A DNA stretch of 64,000 bases from Cytophagales bacterium (GTDB lineage Bacteria; Bacteroidota; Bacteroidia; Cytophagales; Cyclobacteriaceae), in assembly GCA_033344775.1 (NCBI GenBank), contig JAWPMT010000004.1, positions 930,001 to 994,000 on the forward strand, read 5' to 3'. A program made the position numbers and the translations under genes. The notes below the pieces were generated by a model. That model saw only the letters and a program-made list of their open reading frames with translations, did not search any database and was not told where the DNA came from. Positions within the stretch are counted from its first letter, which is position 1. Each line of letters starts with the position of its first letter. Of the stretch, positions 25,246 through 36,300 are shown piece by piece.

Positions 25246-27915
25246 CTATTGCTTTATCCAGATCAACAAGGAAGTGCCATCCATTTCAACATCTATAGTT
25301 TTGCCACCCTTTAAACGAGTCAGGCCTTTCGGTCCTTTCACTCCTTTAAGGTGATTGATTTGATCCGTGGTTCCGATAAGCCTCCAATTTCCTTGTGGTA
25401 TGGTGACTTGCGTAAAAGTTTGGGCATCTTGATCAGCATTCAGTAAAACCATGACCTTATTATCGACCACATATCCTAACATGCTTTCTTTTTCAGGAGT
25501 GATCCATTCGTAATATCCCTCCTCTACTGGATCAGCGACACGAAACAATTCCCCATAATCCGTGAAACGAAATTGATTCATTCCCTTCCAGAAATTGTAC
25601 ATGTTCTCGTAATCATTCTTGTTATTCCCAGTTGGCTTTTGCCCTACCTGCTCCCATACAAATTGATTGGCCGTGCGATGGTTGTAGGTATCCCGGTACC
25701 CATGCATATAAGTCTTAAAGCCAGCCTGGGTTTCTTTCACGACCTCTCGAAGCGGTGCATGGGCCTTGCTACGCATGATCTCAGATCCTCCATGAGTAAC
25801 GATGGGCCCCAGCGTGGTGTAAAGCAGCGTGACCGCTAGCTTATACTCATCCTCATCTACATCATAACGCCCATCGAATCCAGGTCCGCCAAATTGATCG
25901 GCAAGCGCGAAATTGTCGTGAATATCGAGGTAGCTGATACCACTCACAGGTGTCTTGTCATCCGGGAATTTATTGGCCAGTCCTTTCATTACATTGGCTC
26001 GTTCGTCAAATTTTCCACCGGGCCAACCGCGATCTTTCAAGTGATCTTTCAATTCAAAAACAGGTCCTTTGAAGGCATTTCTGGAATCGTCCTGGAAGAA
26101 AGTAATGGGCGCATCTTCTTTGTACCAGTCCCAGTCGGGATTCTCTTCATAATTAGGGTCATTGGATCCAATCCAGGCTTCTCCATAAACAATCTTATCC
26201 TCACCAATGGCCTGCTTCAAAGCGATCAGGCTCTGCTGATCTATTTGACCCGCCAGGTCAATCCTGAATCCATCAATCCCAAACTCATCGATGTAGTATT
26301 TACACTGATCGATCAGCCATCGTTGTGTCATGGGACGGTTTTCAGTTTTTACTTCATTGCCGTATGCTCCGATGTGATCAAAATCCTTGGTCCGATAATA
26401 GTACTGCTTATCAATTCCATTAAAGTTGAAATACCAGGCATTGGCATCCATGTTTTCAGCGGTATGATTGGGTACAATGTCGATGATCACCGCAATACCC
26501 TCGTCATGAAACGCTTGAACCAAATCACGGAATTCATCACGCTCTGTCCCTGGTTCACCTCCTTTCGTACGATACCTGGCTTCCACTGCCATTGCGAATG
26601 AAGTCCTGTACCCCCACTGATAATTTTCCTCGGCTACTCCCTGTTCAATCATGTAGGGGTCATCTTTGAAAGAAGCTTTCCAGTCATCCGTTGGGAAATG
26701 TACATATTCCTGAACGGGCATCAAATGCACCACATTAATCCCTAAATCGAGGATGTAATCAAAACCAATTTTATTGCCGCGGCTATTTTTCAGCCCTTTT
26801 GTGATCATTCCCTGAAAGGTTCCTTTGTATTTATCAGCAACAGGTAATCGATCTGTGAAATCCTGTATATGTACTTCATAGGCAATGACATCTTCCATCC
26901 TGGGAATGCCTCCTTTCAAAGGCGTTGCAGGGGTCGTCCTTCTCCAAATCCGGCCTTTGCCCCAGGTATCGTCACTTACGCGTGCATAGGGGTCGTTAAT
27001 GTGTACCGGATTGGTTTCAAAGAAATGATTTCCGGGATCATCCGACCCGTGAATCGTAAAATCATAATAAGTTCCATGCAGGTCTTCAGCAAATGAAGCC
27101 TCCCATACCCCATCACGATCTGCTTTCATATCAATGGTTACTCTGGCAGTCTCATCATCCTTACCTTCATACAAATAAAGCTTGACCAACTCCGCACGTG
27201 GTGCAAATAACCTGACAGTGGTCTGTCCATTATCGATATTAGCCCCCAGTTCTTTCGTGGAATAGGTTTCGCGAAACCACCCATCAAACGAGCAATGTGT
27301 GCGCAAGTTTTGTTCTGGGATCTCAAGGAAGTAGACCCGACGTTTGTCTAGTGGTTCCGCGGGTGTGATCAACGTAGTAGCTGAACCATTTGGAAGAACG
27401 CCGGCCACTTTGATTTCATTTCCTTTCGCGTCTTTGATCACATAGGCTTCTGGCACCAGGGGCCTTTCCACATTGATCTCGGCCCAGATCAGGGTCTCGC
27501 TTTTCAATTCCGCGAGCAAAGGAATTTTGTCATTGCTCATCATAAAGACGAGATCGCTCCCCTTCACATTAGTGGACGCTGCTGCAGGGTCAAGCCATTC
27601 GCCATCATCAATCCTAAATTTGAATTTGGTATTGGGTTTCACGATGGCAAAGTCTGAATTATCAATGGTCAGCAACCACTGCTCACCCGTCTGCTTCAGT
27701 TTCCATTCCTCCGGATCCAGGCTTTGATCCCAGTTCCGGAACTCGCCGGTCACATATACTTGCTTTGGCTTCACCTGGTACAGGGCCTCATCGAAAATGA
27801 AGGTCAGCTTGTCGCCGAACACACCATATCCCTGTGTTTTTTGATCGCCAGTAAAAGATTGAGTAAAAGCTGTAAAAGCCCCAATCAACAAAAAAAAGGT
27901 CCAGAATTTTCGCAT
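25246..27915 (-). CDS. GH13 alpha-glucan hydrolase (pullulanase-like), secreted
   Basis: 889 residues from the ATG at 27915 (a GTG three codons earlier is possible). A signal peptide (RKFWTFFLLIGAFTAFTQS) is followed by N-terminal beta-sandwich domains with VYVTGEFRNWDQS (CBM-like), then the (beta/alpha)8 domain. Motifs: VIIDIVPNHT, DGFRIDLAG (nucleophile Asp near 555), VYGEAWIGS (acid/base Glu near 580) and YLDIHDN. A C-terminal beta domain ends it. It cuts alpha-1,6 or alpha-1,4 glucan such as starch, glycogen or pullulan. Its position with GH32 and a sugar porter suggests a mixed carbohydrate locus. A LacI-type operator lies 19 bases upstream of the ATG. Confidence 0.88.
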   Translation of the reverse strand: MRKFWTFFLLIGAFTAFTQSFTGDQKTQGYGVFGDKLTFIFDEALYQVKPKQVYVTGEFRNWDQSLDPEEWKLKQTGEQWLLTIDNSDFAIVKPNTKFKFRIDDGEWLDPAAASTNVKGSDLVFMMSNDKIPLLAELKSETLIWAEINVERPLVPEAYVIKDAKGNEIKVAGVLPNGSATTLITPAEPLDKRRVYFLEIPEQNLRTHCSFDGWFRETYSTKELGANIDNGQTTVRLFAPRAELVKLYLYEGKDDETARVTIDMKADRDGVWEASFAEDLHGTYYDFTIHGSDDPGNHFFETNPVHINDPYARVSDDTWGKGRIWRRTTPATPLKGGIPRMEDVIAYEVHIQDFTDRLPVADKYKGTFQGMITKGLKNSRGNKIGFDYILDLGINVVHLMPVQEYVHFPTDDWKASFKDDPYMIEQGVAEENYQWGYRTSFAMAVEARYRTKGGEPGTERDEFRDLVQAFHDEGIAVIIDIVPNHTAENMDANAWYFNFNGIDKQYYYRTKDFDHIGAYGNEVKTENRPMTQRWLIDQCKYYIDEFGIDGFRIDLAGQIDQQSLIALKQAIGEDKIVYGEAWIGSNDPNYEENPDWDWYKEDAPITFFQDDSRNAFKGPVFELKDHLKDRGWPGGKFDERANVMKGLANKFPDDKTPVSGISYLDIHDNFALADQFGGPGFDGRYDVDEDEYKLAVTLLYTTLGPIVTHGGSEIMRSKAHAPLREVVKETQAGFKTYMHGYRDTYNHRTANQFVWEQVGQKPTGNNKNDYENMYNFWKGMNQFRFTDYGELFRVADPVEEGYYEWITPEKESMLGYVVDNKVMVLLNADQDAQTFTQVTIPQGNWRLIGTTDQINHLKGVKGPKGLTRLKGGKTIDVEMDGTSLLIWIKQ

Positions 27916-27933
27916 GAATTTCACCTTTGGGTT

Positions 27934-27951
27934 ATCGGAAACGTTTCCGAT
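27934..27951. promoter_or_regulatory. LacI-family operator upstream of the GH13 gene
   Basis: ATCGGAAACGTTTCCGAT is a perfect 18-base palindrome with the central CG typical of LacI-family sites. It lies 19-36 bases before the ATG at 27915. No LacI-type regulator is in the window, so it must be encoded elsewhere. Confidence 0.7.
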
Positions 27952-28192
27952 GTAAACAATTGATAATCAGGGTTAAATATAAAATGAAACTACAATCAAG
28001 CAAGTAAATAAGGACATACCTTTTCGAGGATGCTTTCCGTCCTTTTGAAGCTTCAATGCCCGACCTTGCGTCCTGTCTCTAAAAGTATCTATCGTCTCTT
28101 TTCATATCACCCATAAAATAGCGCATAAATGCGTGAGCTACCGAACCCAAACATCGGACAAAGTGTAGTAACCTTGCTTAAATTAACACCCC

Positions 28193-28765
28193 ATGCTCAA
28201 AGCCCTTTTTAAGGTATTATTCAATATTGGCAAGTGGAAGTTACTCGCTCCTGCTCCCAAGGAAGCCTTCAAATCAGTGATGATTGCGGCCCCACATACC
28301 AGTAATTGGGACTTTGTATACGCCATTTCTGCCATGGATCAGTTGGGCCTGGATCCGAAATTCACGATCAAGAAGGAAATGAACATTCCTATCCTCGGCG
28401 GCATGATCACGAACCTAGGTGCTCTATGGATCGATCGCAAGAAAGCCAAGGCCGGAGGTGGCTGGACCAAATACATGGCGACACTCTTCCCAACAGATGA
28501 CAGTCCACTTACCGTGGTGGTTACACCGGAGGGCACCCGATCAAAAGTGGAGGAATGGAAATTGGGCTTTTACTATACAGCACTAGAAGCCAATGTGCCC
28601 ATCTGCTGCTCCTTCATGGACTATGAAAAGAAAACGTGTGGCATTGGTATGTGCTTCATGCCTACTGGGGTACTCGAAGATGACATGAAAACCATCATGG
28701 ATTTCTACAAGGACTTTCAGGGTAAGTTCCCAGAGAATTTCAGCCTGGATGTGCGTTTCCGATAG
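28193..28765 (+). CDS. PlsC-like lysophospholipid acyltransferase
   Basis: 190 residues. APHTSNWDFVYAI holds the H-x4-D catalytic motif, and TPEGTRSKVEEWKLGFYYTALEANVP holds the second conserved block (EGTR), with LGALWIDRKKA between. This is the 1-acylglycerol-3-phosphate O-acyltransferase family, which adds an acyl chain to lysophosphatidate in phospholipid synthesis at the inner membrane. It is shorter than most PlsC (about 240). Only 55 bases precede the next gene. Confidence 0.85.
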   Translation: MLKALFKVLFNIGKWKLLAPAPKEAFKSVMIAAPHTSNWDFVYAISAMDQLGLDPKFTIKKEMNIPILGGMITNLGALWIDRKKAKAGGGWTKYMATLFPTDDSPLTVVVTPEGTRSKVEEWKLGFYYTALEANVPICCSFMDYEKKTCGIGMCFMPTGVLEDDMKTIMDFYKDFQGKFPENFSLDVRFR

Positions 28766-28829
28766 GAATTCACATCCTCGATAGACCTTCTCCAAAGTTT
28801 ACTGTATTTTCAGGAGTAAATTGCCTGAG

Positions 28830-30203
28830 ATGCACCGGACCTTCCTTTTCCTTCTGATTTTCATCAGCGCTTGTACGAACAATACAGAACAACACGATAG
28901 GAATAGCGAAGCAGGCAACATGGAATTGGAGCATGCTACTTCCAGTCTTACGTTTCCGCTGGATTTCCCTATTTCTGACCTTTCTAAACTGATCAATAAA
29001 TCCCTCCCAAAAGTCCTGCTGGACGATACGCTCAACATCAAGAAGGGTTATGTCACTTTGAAAGTCGAGCCGATCGGGAAAGCAATGTTGGCTTCCTACA
29101 GCAATAACCTTGACGTGTCGATCCCGATGAAGGTCACTGTGGGGGTACAGAAGAAAGTACTGGGTATGAAATTGAAGAAGCCCATCAAAGTCAAACTTCG
29201 GGCCGACATGAACACAAAACTGGCCGTGGATGAAAACTGGAACTTGAGCGCAACTTGTCGCATCCAACAAATCCATTGGATAGAGCCTCCAAAAGTGAAA
29301 GTATTAGGCGTGGCAATCAATCTGCAGAAACCGGTGGATAAAAAACTAAAAGCCAAGGCTCCGGTCATTGAGGACGCGGTTTGTGAGGCAGTGCAAAAGC
29401 TGGTGCCATTGAAAAAGCAAGTCAATAAAATATGGGGACTGCTCGGGAATACGCATCGCGTGAGTAAAAAGCCTATCGATATTTGGCTCACCAGTCAGCC
29501 CAGTTTTTTATCTGCACACTTTTCAAAAGATGTGGCTGATACCCTTCGCGTGATTGTCCATACTGAATCTGATCTTTACATTACTCCCGAAAAAGGAATC
29601 AACTCACAGAGGCCCCCACTACCTAAAAACGCACAAATAGCACTCGAAGACGAAAATAAGCTGGATGTGAAAGTGGATGTTTTTCTTCCGTACGACCAAG
29701 TCAATGAAATCCTCCGATCAAAACTGGATGGCAAGAAGTTTTCGTATCAGGGAGCAGCAGTACAGTTGACCCATTTCAATGTGAACACTGCCCGGGAAAA
29801 GCTACACCTCCAATTTGATGTGACTGGAACAGTGGATGCGCAGATCAATGCATACGCACTCCCCAAGTTGGGTCCGGATCATAGTCTCATCATTGATGAG
29901 ATCGAATATGACATCACCAGCGATAATCAACTGATGAATTTGGCCAAATGGATTGCCGACAATCGGTTGACGGAATTTCTGGTAGCTCACTCGACTATCC
30001 CACTATCTCAGGTGCTCGATGAACTGGACGTCAAAATCATGGAAGCTTTGAATGATTCGAAAGTGGGTGGAAAAGTCAATGTGGATCTGGCATTCTCAGA
30101 CATCTCTTCCTATGAGCTGGTTTTTTCTGAAGAAGGTCTACAATGGATCTTCGATGTGGATGGCAATGCCCATGCCTATCTGACGGAACATTTGGTTAAG
30201 TGA
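28830..30203 (+). CDS. DUF4403 family lipoprotein
   Basis: 457 residues from the ATG at 28830 (a TTG three codons upstream lacks support). Lipoprotein signal MHRTFLFLLIFISAC with Cys15. The remainder is a paired beta-rich fold (SSLTFPLDFPISDLSKLINKSLP, WGLLGNTHRVSKKPIDIWL, LHLQFDVTGTVDAQI) characteristic of DUF4403, which relates to tubular lipid-binding proteins. It probably handles lipids or the outer leaflet of the envelope. Function unproven. Follows PlsC in the same direction. Confidence 0.75.
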   Translation: MHRTFLFLLIFISACTNNTEQHDRNSEAGNMELEHATSSLTFPLDFPISDLSKLINKSLPKVLLDDTLNIKKGYVTLKVEPIGKAMLASYSNNLDVSIPMKVTVGVQKKVLGMKLKKPIKVKLRADMNTKLAVDENWNLSATCRIQQIHWIEPPKVKVLGVAINLQKPVDKKLKAKAPVIEDAVCEAVQKLVPLKKQVNKIWGLLGNTHRVSKKPIDIWLTSQPSFLSAHFSKDVADTLRVIVHTESDLYITPEKGINSQRPPLPKNAQIALEDENKLDVKVDVFLPYDQVNEILRSKLDGKKFSYQGAAVQLTHFNVNTAREKLHLQFDVTGTVDAQINAYALPKLGPDHSLIIDEIEYDITSDNQLMNLAKWIADNRLTEFLVAHSTIPLSQVLDELDVKIMEALNDSKVGGKVNVDLAFSDISSYELVFSEEGLQWIFDVDGNAHAYLTEHLVK

Positions 30204-30214
30204 GTGTTATTAAG

Positions 30215-30314
30215 AGCGTCATACTGGGCGCCCGACCAGGGTCTTTCTCAACCTTTATTTCGAAGGAGGTTGAGAAAAGGCTGGACGCCCGGTTAGGGTA
30301 TCTCTTTTGACGCT
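30215..30314. repeat. Triple-nested palindromic element
   Basis: AGCGTCA (30215-30221) pairs with TGACGCT (30308-30314). Inside, GGGCGCCC pairs imperfectly with GGACGCCC. At the centre TTTCTCAACC (30244-30253) pairs perfectly with GGTTGAGAAA (30268-30277). A T-run follows the last arm. It sits between convergent genes and can act as a bidirectional terminator. It is built like the GTCAT...ATGAC elements at 11036 and 51187. Confidence 0.65.
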
Positions 30315-30325
30315 TTTTATCGGAC

Positions 30326-33300
30326 CTACTCTCTTAAAACCTTCATTACCTGCTCTCCCGCAGTAGTTCTGGTGATCAACAGCAGCTGGCCTCGTGCCAA
30401 TGTAGACACATCCAGTTCAATGAGGTTGATTCCTCTGGACAGGTTCACTTTTTGTTTCAGGAGTGTTCGCCCGGTTAAATCTGTCAGTTCCAACTCGACT
30501 TGTTCCTCCGAGGCAGCAGTCATCCTTACTTTCAGCACATTTTCAACTGGGTTAGGGTAGATCTCCATGTTATTTTCGAAGACTTTTTCTATTGCCGGTG
30601 TAGTTTGAGTTACCACTTGTCTTGCAGCAACGGCAAGCAGTCCTCCATCGTAGTTCTCGAACAATTGTGCTCCTTTTTGTGCCAGGAACAAGAAGGTTTT
30701 TCCGCTTCCGACACTGACATCACTATCAATCGTGGCATCTTCTCCCACACCACGCAAAGTCCAGGTACGATTCGCCGGTGCTACAAATTGCAGCCCCACT
30801 TGCTGATCAGCTGGCACGTTGTGAATGGTCGCGATACCATTCGCATCCGAACGTGCTTCTCTGATCTTAGTACCATCACTTCTGATCAATTTCACCGTCA
30901 CGCCGGCAACACCTGATTCTCCTGTATCTTGCAAGCTATTGTCATTGGCATCATTCCAGACAAATGCCTGTACTGTTCCAGGAGTCCATACGCCCGCATC
31001 AAAATCCTCAATGGATTGCTGTCCGCGATTGGGCTTGAACTTGAAGGTAAAACCTGGTCCACGACTGACATCACTATCCATCGTTCCATCGGCACCTTCT
31101 TCTCGGAAAGTGAAATTATGATTGGCCGGACGGACCACTTGCAGCTTGGAGAACTTGTCCGCGGGTACGCCTTTTAAGATCACCTGGCCGTTGGCATCTG
31201 TTCTCGCTTCACGGATTTTGGTATCATCCTCACGCAAGAGTTTGACCGTAACATTTGGAACACCCGGCTCATCAGCATCCTGGATGCCGTTACCGTCCTG
31301 ATCGTCCCAGACATATGAGGTAACCGTACCTGGTGACCATAATCCTGCGTCTGCCAAATCGTAAACTTGCCCCCCTGAAGAGGCCCGAAATTTATGGGAT
31401 AATCCATCACTGCGATGCGCATCACTGTCTTTAGCCTCATCCTCTCCCTGATTCCTCAACGTATAGTCATGATTGGCCGGTCGAACCACCTGTAAGCGAA
31501 CCTTTTGATCCGCGGGCACGCCTGTGAGGGTCACCAATCCATTTACGTCCGTTCTTGCTTCCCTGATCTTCGTTCCATTTTCGCGTAAGAGTTTCACGGT
31601 CACATTTTGTATACCCGGTTCTCCAACATCCTGCATACCATCACCGTTGAGGTCGTCCCAAACGAAAGCCTGTGCTTGCCCCGGAGACCACAGTCCCGCA
31701 TCATTCAAATCATGCAATTGATTCCCTGAGATCGCTCGGAATTTTGGGGTGCGACCATTTTTCCGATTGGCATCACTGTCCAACTCCTCATCTACCTCAT
31801 TTAAACGCAGGGTAAACCGATGATTTGATGGTCTTACCACCTGAAGCCTCACTGCCTGATCTGCAGGAACTCCCGTCAATGTGACCAATCCATCACTATT
31901 GGTTCTGACCTCACGGATCTTTGTTCCATTGGATCGGAGCAATTTGACCGTGACATTTGCCACACCTGGCTCATCTACATCCTGCAATCCATCACCATTC
32001 AGGTCATCCCAAACATACGCTTCTGCAGTTCCCGGAGACCACAATCCCGCATCAAAGGATTCATAAACTTGTTGCCCGGAAGTGGCTCTGAATTTCGGAG
32101 TGCGGCCATTGTTTCGGTTCGCATCACTATCCAATGCTTCATCCATTTCTTCTAATCGTATGGTGAATCGGTGATTGGAAGGACGTACCACGTTTAATCG
32201 AACCGCCTGATTAGCAGGTACACCAGTGAGTGTTGCTACTCCTATCGAATCAGTCCTCACTTCCCGGATTTTGGTACCATTTGATCTCAGTAGTTTCACC
32301 GTAACGTTTGCAATCCCAGGTTCCTCCGAGTCCTGCAAACCATCGCCATTCAAATCATCCCATACAAAAGAACGAACCTCTCCCGGGGACCAGAGTCCGG
32401 CATCTACGCCGGTGTTCACTCCCTCCTCCAATCTAAATTTTGAAGTGATGCCATTGGAACGGTTCGCATCACTATTGATGGTTCCTATGACGTTTCGTAA
32501 CGTATAATGATGATTATTGGGCAGCACATATTGCAATTTCACCTGCTGTCCTACAGCCAGGTCAAAGAACGCTACTAATCCATCTGCCTGCGTGCGTCTC
32601 TCACGAATCTTGCTATTATCAGATCGCAACAGTTTCACCGTAACATTTGGAATACCCGGCTCCCCTTCATCCAAATGGCCGTCACCATCCAAATCATCCC
32701 ATACCTGTGTAAAAACAGCGGGTTTACCATTATTGGTATCATCTGTAGGATACTGATCTATGTCTTCGGGAATTCCGTCCTGATCTACATCATCTGTTTG
32801 CAGAAAAGAACCTGCTACATCGAATCGAAACTCCTCCTCGACGCAGCTGCCGTATAGCAGGGTAATCCTCGTATCGTAATCCCCATCGACATCAGCTGTA
32901 AAGGTCACCTCAAATGGCAGAGTCCCTCGAACAGGGATCGAATCCCCTATCGTAATTCCTGTCACTTTAAAATTGGCCGTGTCTGCTAAGGGCACAATGA
33001 CATTGGTAAAGGCGATCGGGAATTGACTGGTATTGACTACTTCGTAGGTAAACGTTGTTGGGAGAGCCACTGATCCAAAATCGGTTCCATTAGACTCGAC
33101 AGGCGTGGTTTTTTGCTCAATGGCTACACCATTTCCTGAAACTGCGATCTGAGGTAAAATCAATTCAGGTGCACAAGCCGCAGGCTCCGTCAGACGGGGG
33201 CCATAATTGATCGCTCCTATAAAAGGAGAACTCACGGCGTAATTGCTTCTGCCTTCGAGAATATTGCCACTGATCGAGCTGATTCCTGCATCATTGTCCA

Positions 33301-36300
33301 CAAAATTGTTTTGGAATATACCTGCTCCGGTATCATTTTCACGTAAGTGGATACCCACTTCATTCCCCACAAATGAATTGCAGTTGGCAATGAAATCTGG
33401 GCTATTTTGGCGCATGCTTATCCCAAAGCGATTGTAGTAAAAACTGGAATTCAAAACCCTAAGTCGGATCACATTGATGGCCTCTATCCCGATCCCGTCC
33501 CGGTTACAACTGCTCCGGGAGAAATCTAAATTATCCACCGTGTAATGATTTCCATTGGTCAGGTAAAGACAAGTACCTAAAGGGTCGATGGATGAGAAAA
33601 TACCATCGGGGATCACGATATGATGCCCTGGATCAGAGCCATCTCCGATGATCACCTGATTGTCCTGCCCCGGATTCACGCCGCCAACACCTAAAACCAA
33701 CTGACACAATGCGCCACCCCATAAGTTTTCATCGATACCTCGCTCCAAAAGATCCCTGGTAGATAAGCTGAACGCACCATTGGTCCGGTTGGAACCGGAA
33801 TTACGAAAATCGTTCTGCTTCACATACGGAAAGGCACCTGAAGTCAGGACCAATCCCTGGTCGAGGTAGCTAAAGTCATTGCCCACGATTCGAATGCTGT
33901 CACACAATCCGGCGCGAATACCACCGCGTCCTGTTTGAATGGTTTTACTTCGGAAGAAGTTGACACTGTTGACTTCCAGATTGGCAACCCGACTGAAGGA
34001 TAATAAATAAGCATCTGAACCACAGGTTGCGGAAACCGAATCAGGGATCACAACATGTGCACTTCCAGAATTACCATCATCAATTAGAAGGCTACTCGTA
34101 GAAGAAGTCACCAATTCCATGCGGATTAGCGTGTTACATAATGCCCCACCCCAGAAGTTTCCGATTACTGAGCCCGGAGCCAGGTCATCCACAGATAAGA
34201 GTCGCAAGGCCGGACTGTTTTCATCTTTCCCGGCATTCCTAAAGTTGTTGCGTCTGATGACAGGATTAGTTCCTACTCCGATCAAACAACCATTGTCGAG
34301 GTAGCTAAAGTCATTGTCTTCGATGATGCAACTGTTACAATTATCAACAATCACCCCAATACCGGCACGAGTAATCGTGCTTCGATTGAAGTTCACTCCA
34401 CGAACCGTGACCTGATCCGTGTCCTTGATCCGAAGTAATGCATTAGCCGTTCCCGAACCAATCGAGGAGGTTGAACTGATTTGCACATGTGCTGAGACAT
34501 CACCCTCATTCCCGACAATCAGTCTTGCAGCATTGTTCGCTCTTGATCCTTGCATCCAAAGGAAGGAATTGCTTTGTATTCCACCCCAGACATTACCGGT
34601 AATGGCGCCAACAGCAAGGTTTGAGCAGCCCTGACAATTCAAAGCAGGTTCTGAAGAAGAGAATCCGGAGTTGGTGAAATTATTTTCGGTAATACTGACT
34701 TCAGAAGTATTCGACAATTCTAAGCCTGTCACCAAATGACTGAAATCGCAATTCAAGAAAATACCACCTGTACTGCCTTCAAATAATACTCCTTTTCCTG
34801 CTTGTGTGGTAGATCTGGTGAGTGTCAGACCATCGATGGTCACCTCAGGACAATCTGAAACTCGGATGAGGAAGTCTCTTTCTATAGAACACGTCTCGCT
34901 CACACCATCGGGTATTTCAATCACGCCTCCGCTAAAACTGCCATCATTAAAAAGTAACCTACCTGATGCTGCTGTACACTGATTCATCCAGAACAGCGAA
35001 TTACAAAGAGCTCCACCCCAGGTATTGCCAGTCACCGCACCTACTTCAAGGTTCGTACAATTTTCCAGATAGAGGGCAGGTTCTGCTGAACTTTTCCCTG
35101 CATTCAGGAAGATATTATTTCGAACACCGACTCTTGAAGAGCTTCTGGCAAATACACCGATATCCGTAAATCCAAAGTCACAACTCTCGACAATACAAGT
35201 ACTACAATTTTCCAGTTTTAAACCAAAACCGCTGCGAACTGTTGTGCTCCGAGAAAACTTAATCCCTGCGACCGTGACGTTATCACAATCACGGATTTGA
35301 CCCAGATAGCCTGTACTTCCAGCGGTCTCAGCAGATTTATCAGGGATAATCAAATGCGGATTCCCAGAACTGCCATTGTTGATCAAGATGCTTCCGGTGG
35401 CAGAGGAAACACTGTGCAGACAGAAGAAGGCATTGCTTTTAGAGCCACCCCATATGTTGCCTGTCACCGCTCCCACTCGCAAAGCAGTTACAGATGTTAA
35501 GCGCAGAGCTGGGTGATCATCATCAGTTCCACAATCTCGTAGGTCATTATTCCGAACTATCGGATCAGTACCGCCATTGATGTCGACGGCAATGCTCAAA
35601 TTACTGAACGTACAGCTTTCTATCACTGGTTCTATACAAGCGTCGCAGCGGATACCTGTTCCCAATTGGCCTCCGAAGCCCGTAAAGCCAATGCCTTTGA
35701 TCATGACTCCCGTGGCACTAGTGATCTGAATGGCCGTGTTACCCGAGAAAGATAAATTTACCGAGCCCGGACCGCCTGGAGCTCCGGTAGCATCTATGGT
35801 ACACGTTTCTACAATCGCAGGAAGTGTGGACGTTAAATTGATGGTCCCACTGATATTGAAAAAGATCTTGTCGGGCCCCAAGCTTCCATTACAATCCAGG
35901 ATCGCTTGTCTTAAGGAGCCTGGACCGGAATTGTTCAAATTGGTTACGAAGTAAGTGGTCCCATCTCCAGGGATATCATTGATGGTAATCGAAATGACTT
36001 GAGTAATGGAAACACCACCAACCGTAGCAATGATCTCACATTCATAGACATTATCTCCATCACCATCCTGGGCGCGTTCAAAATCCGGTGGCAAGTTGAA
36101 AATCAACTCGCCTGTTACCGGATCTATCGAGCAAAATGATTCATCTAATCCTGTTCCCAGAGAATAAGTTACCGAACCGGAAGCACCTAAAACTGATGCA
36201 GTGTATATCACATCTTCTGTGTTCTCATCTACAGACACGGTAGTTCCAGATGAGAAGGAAAAAGGACATTCCTCAATATCTCCGGTAAATATCCAATTGT

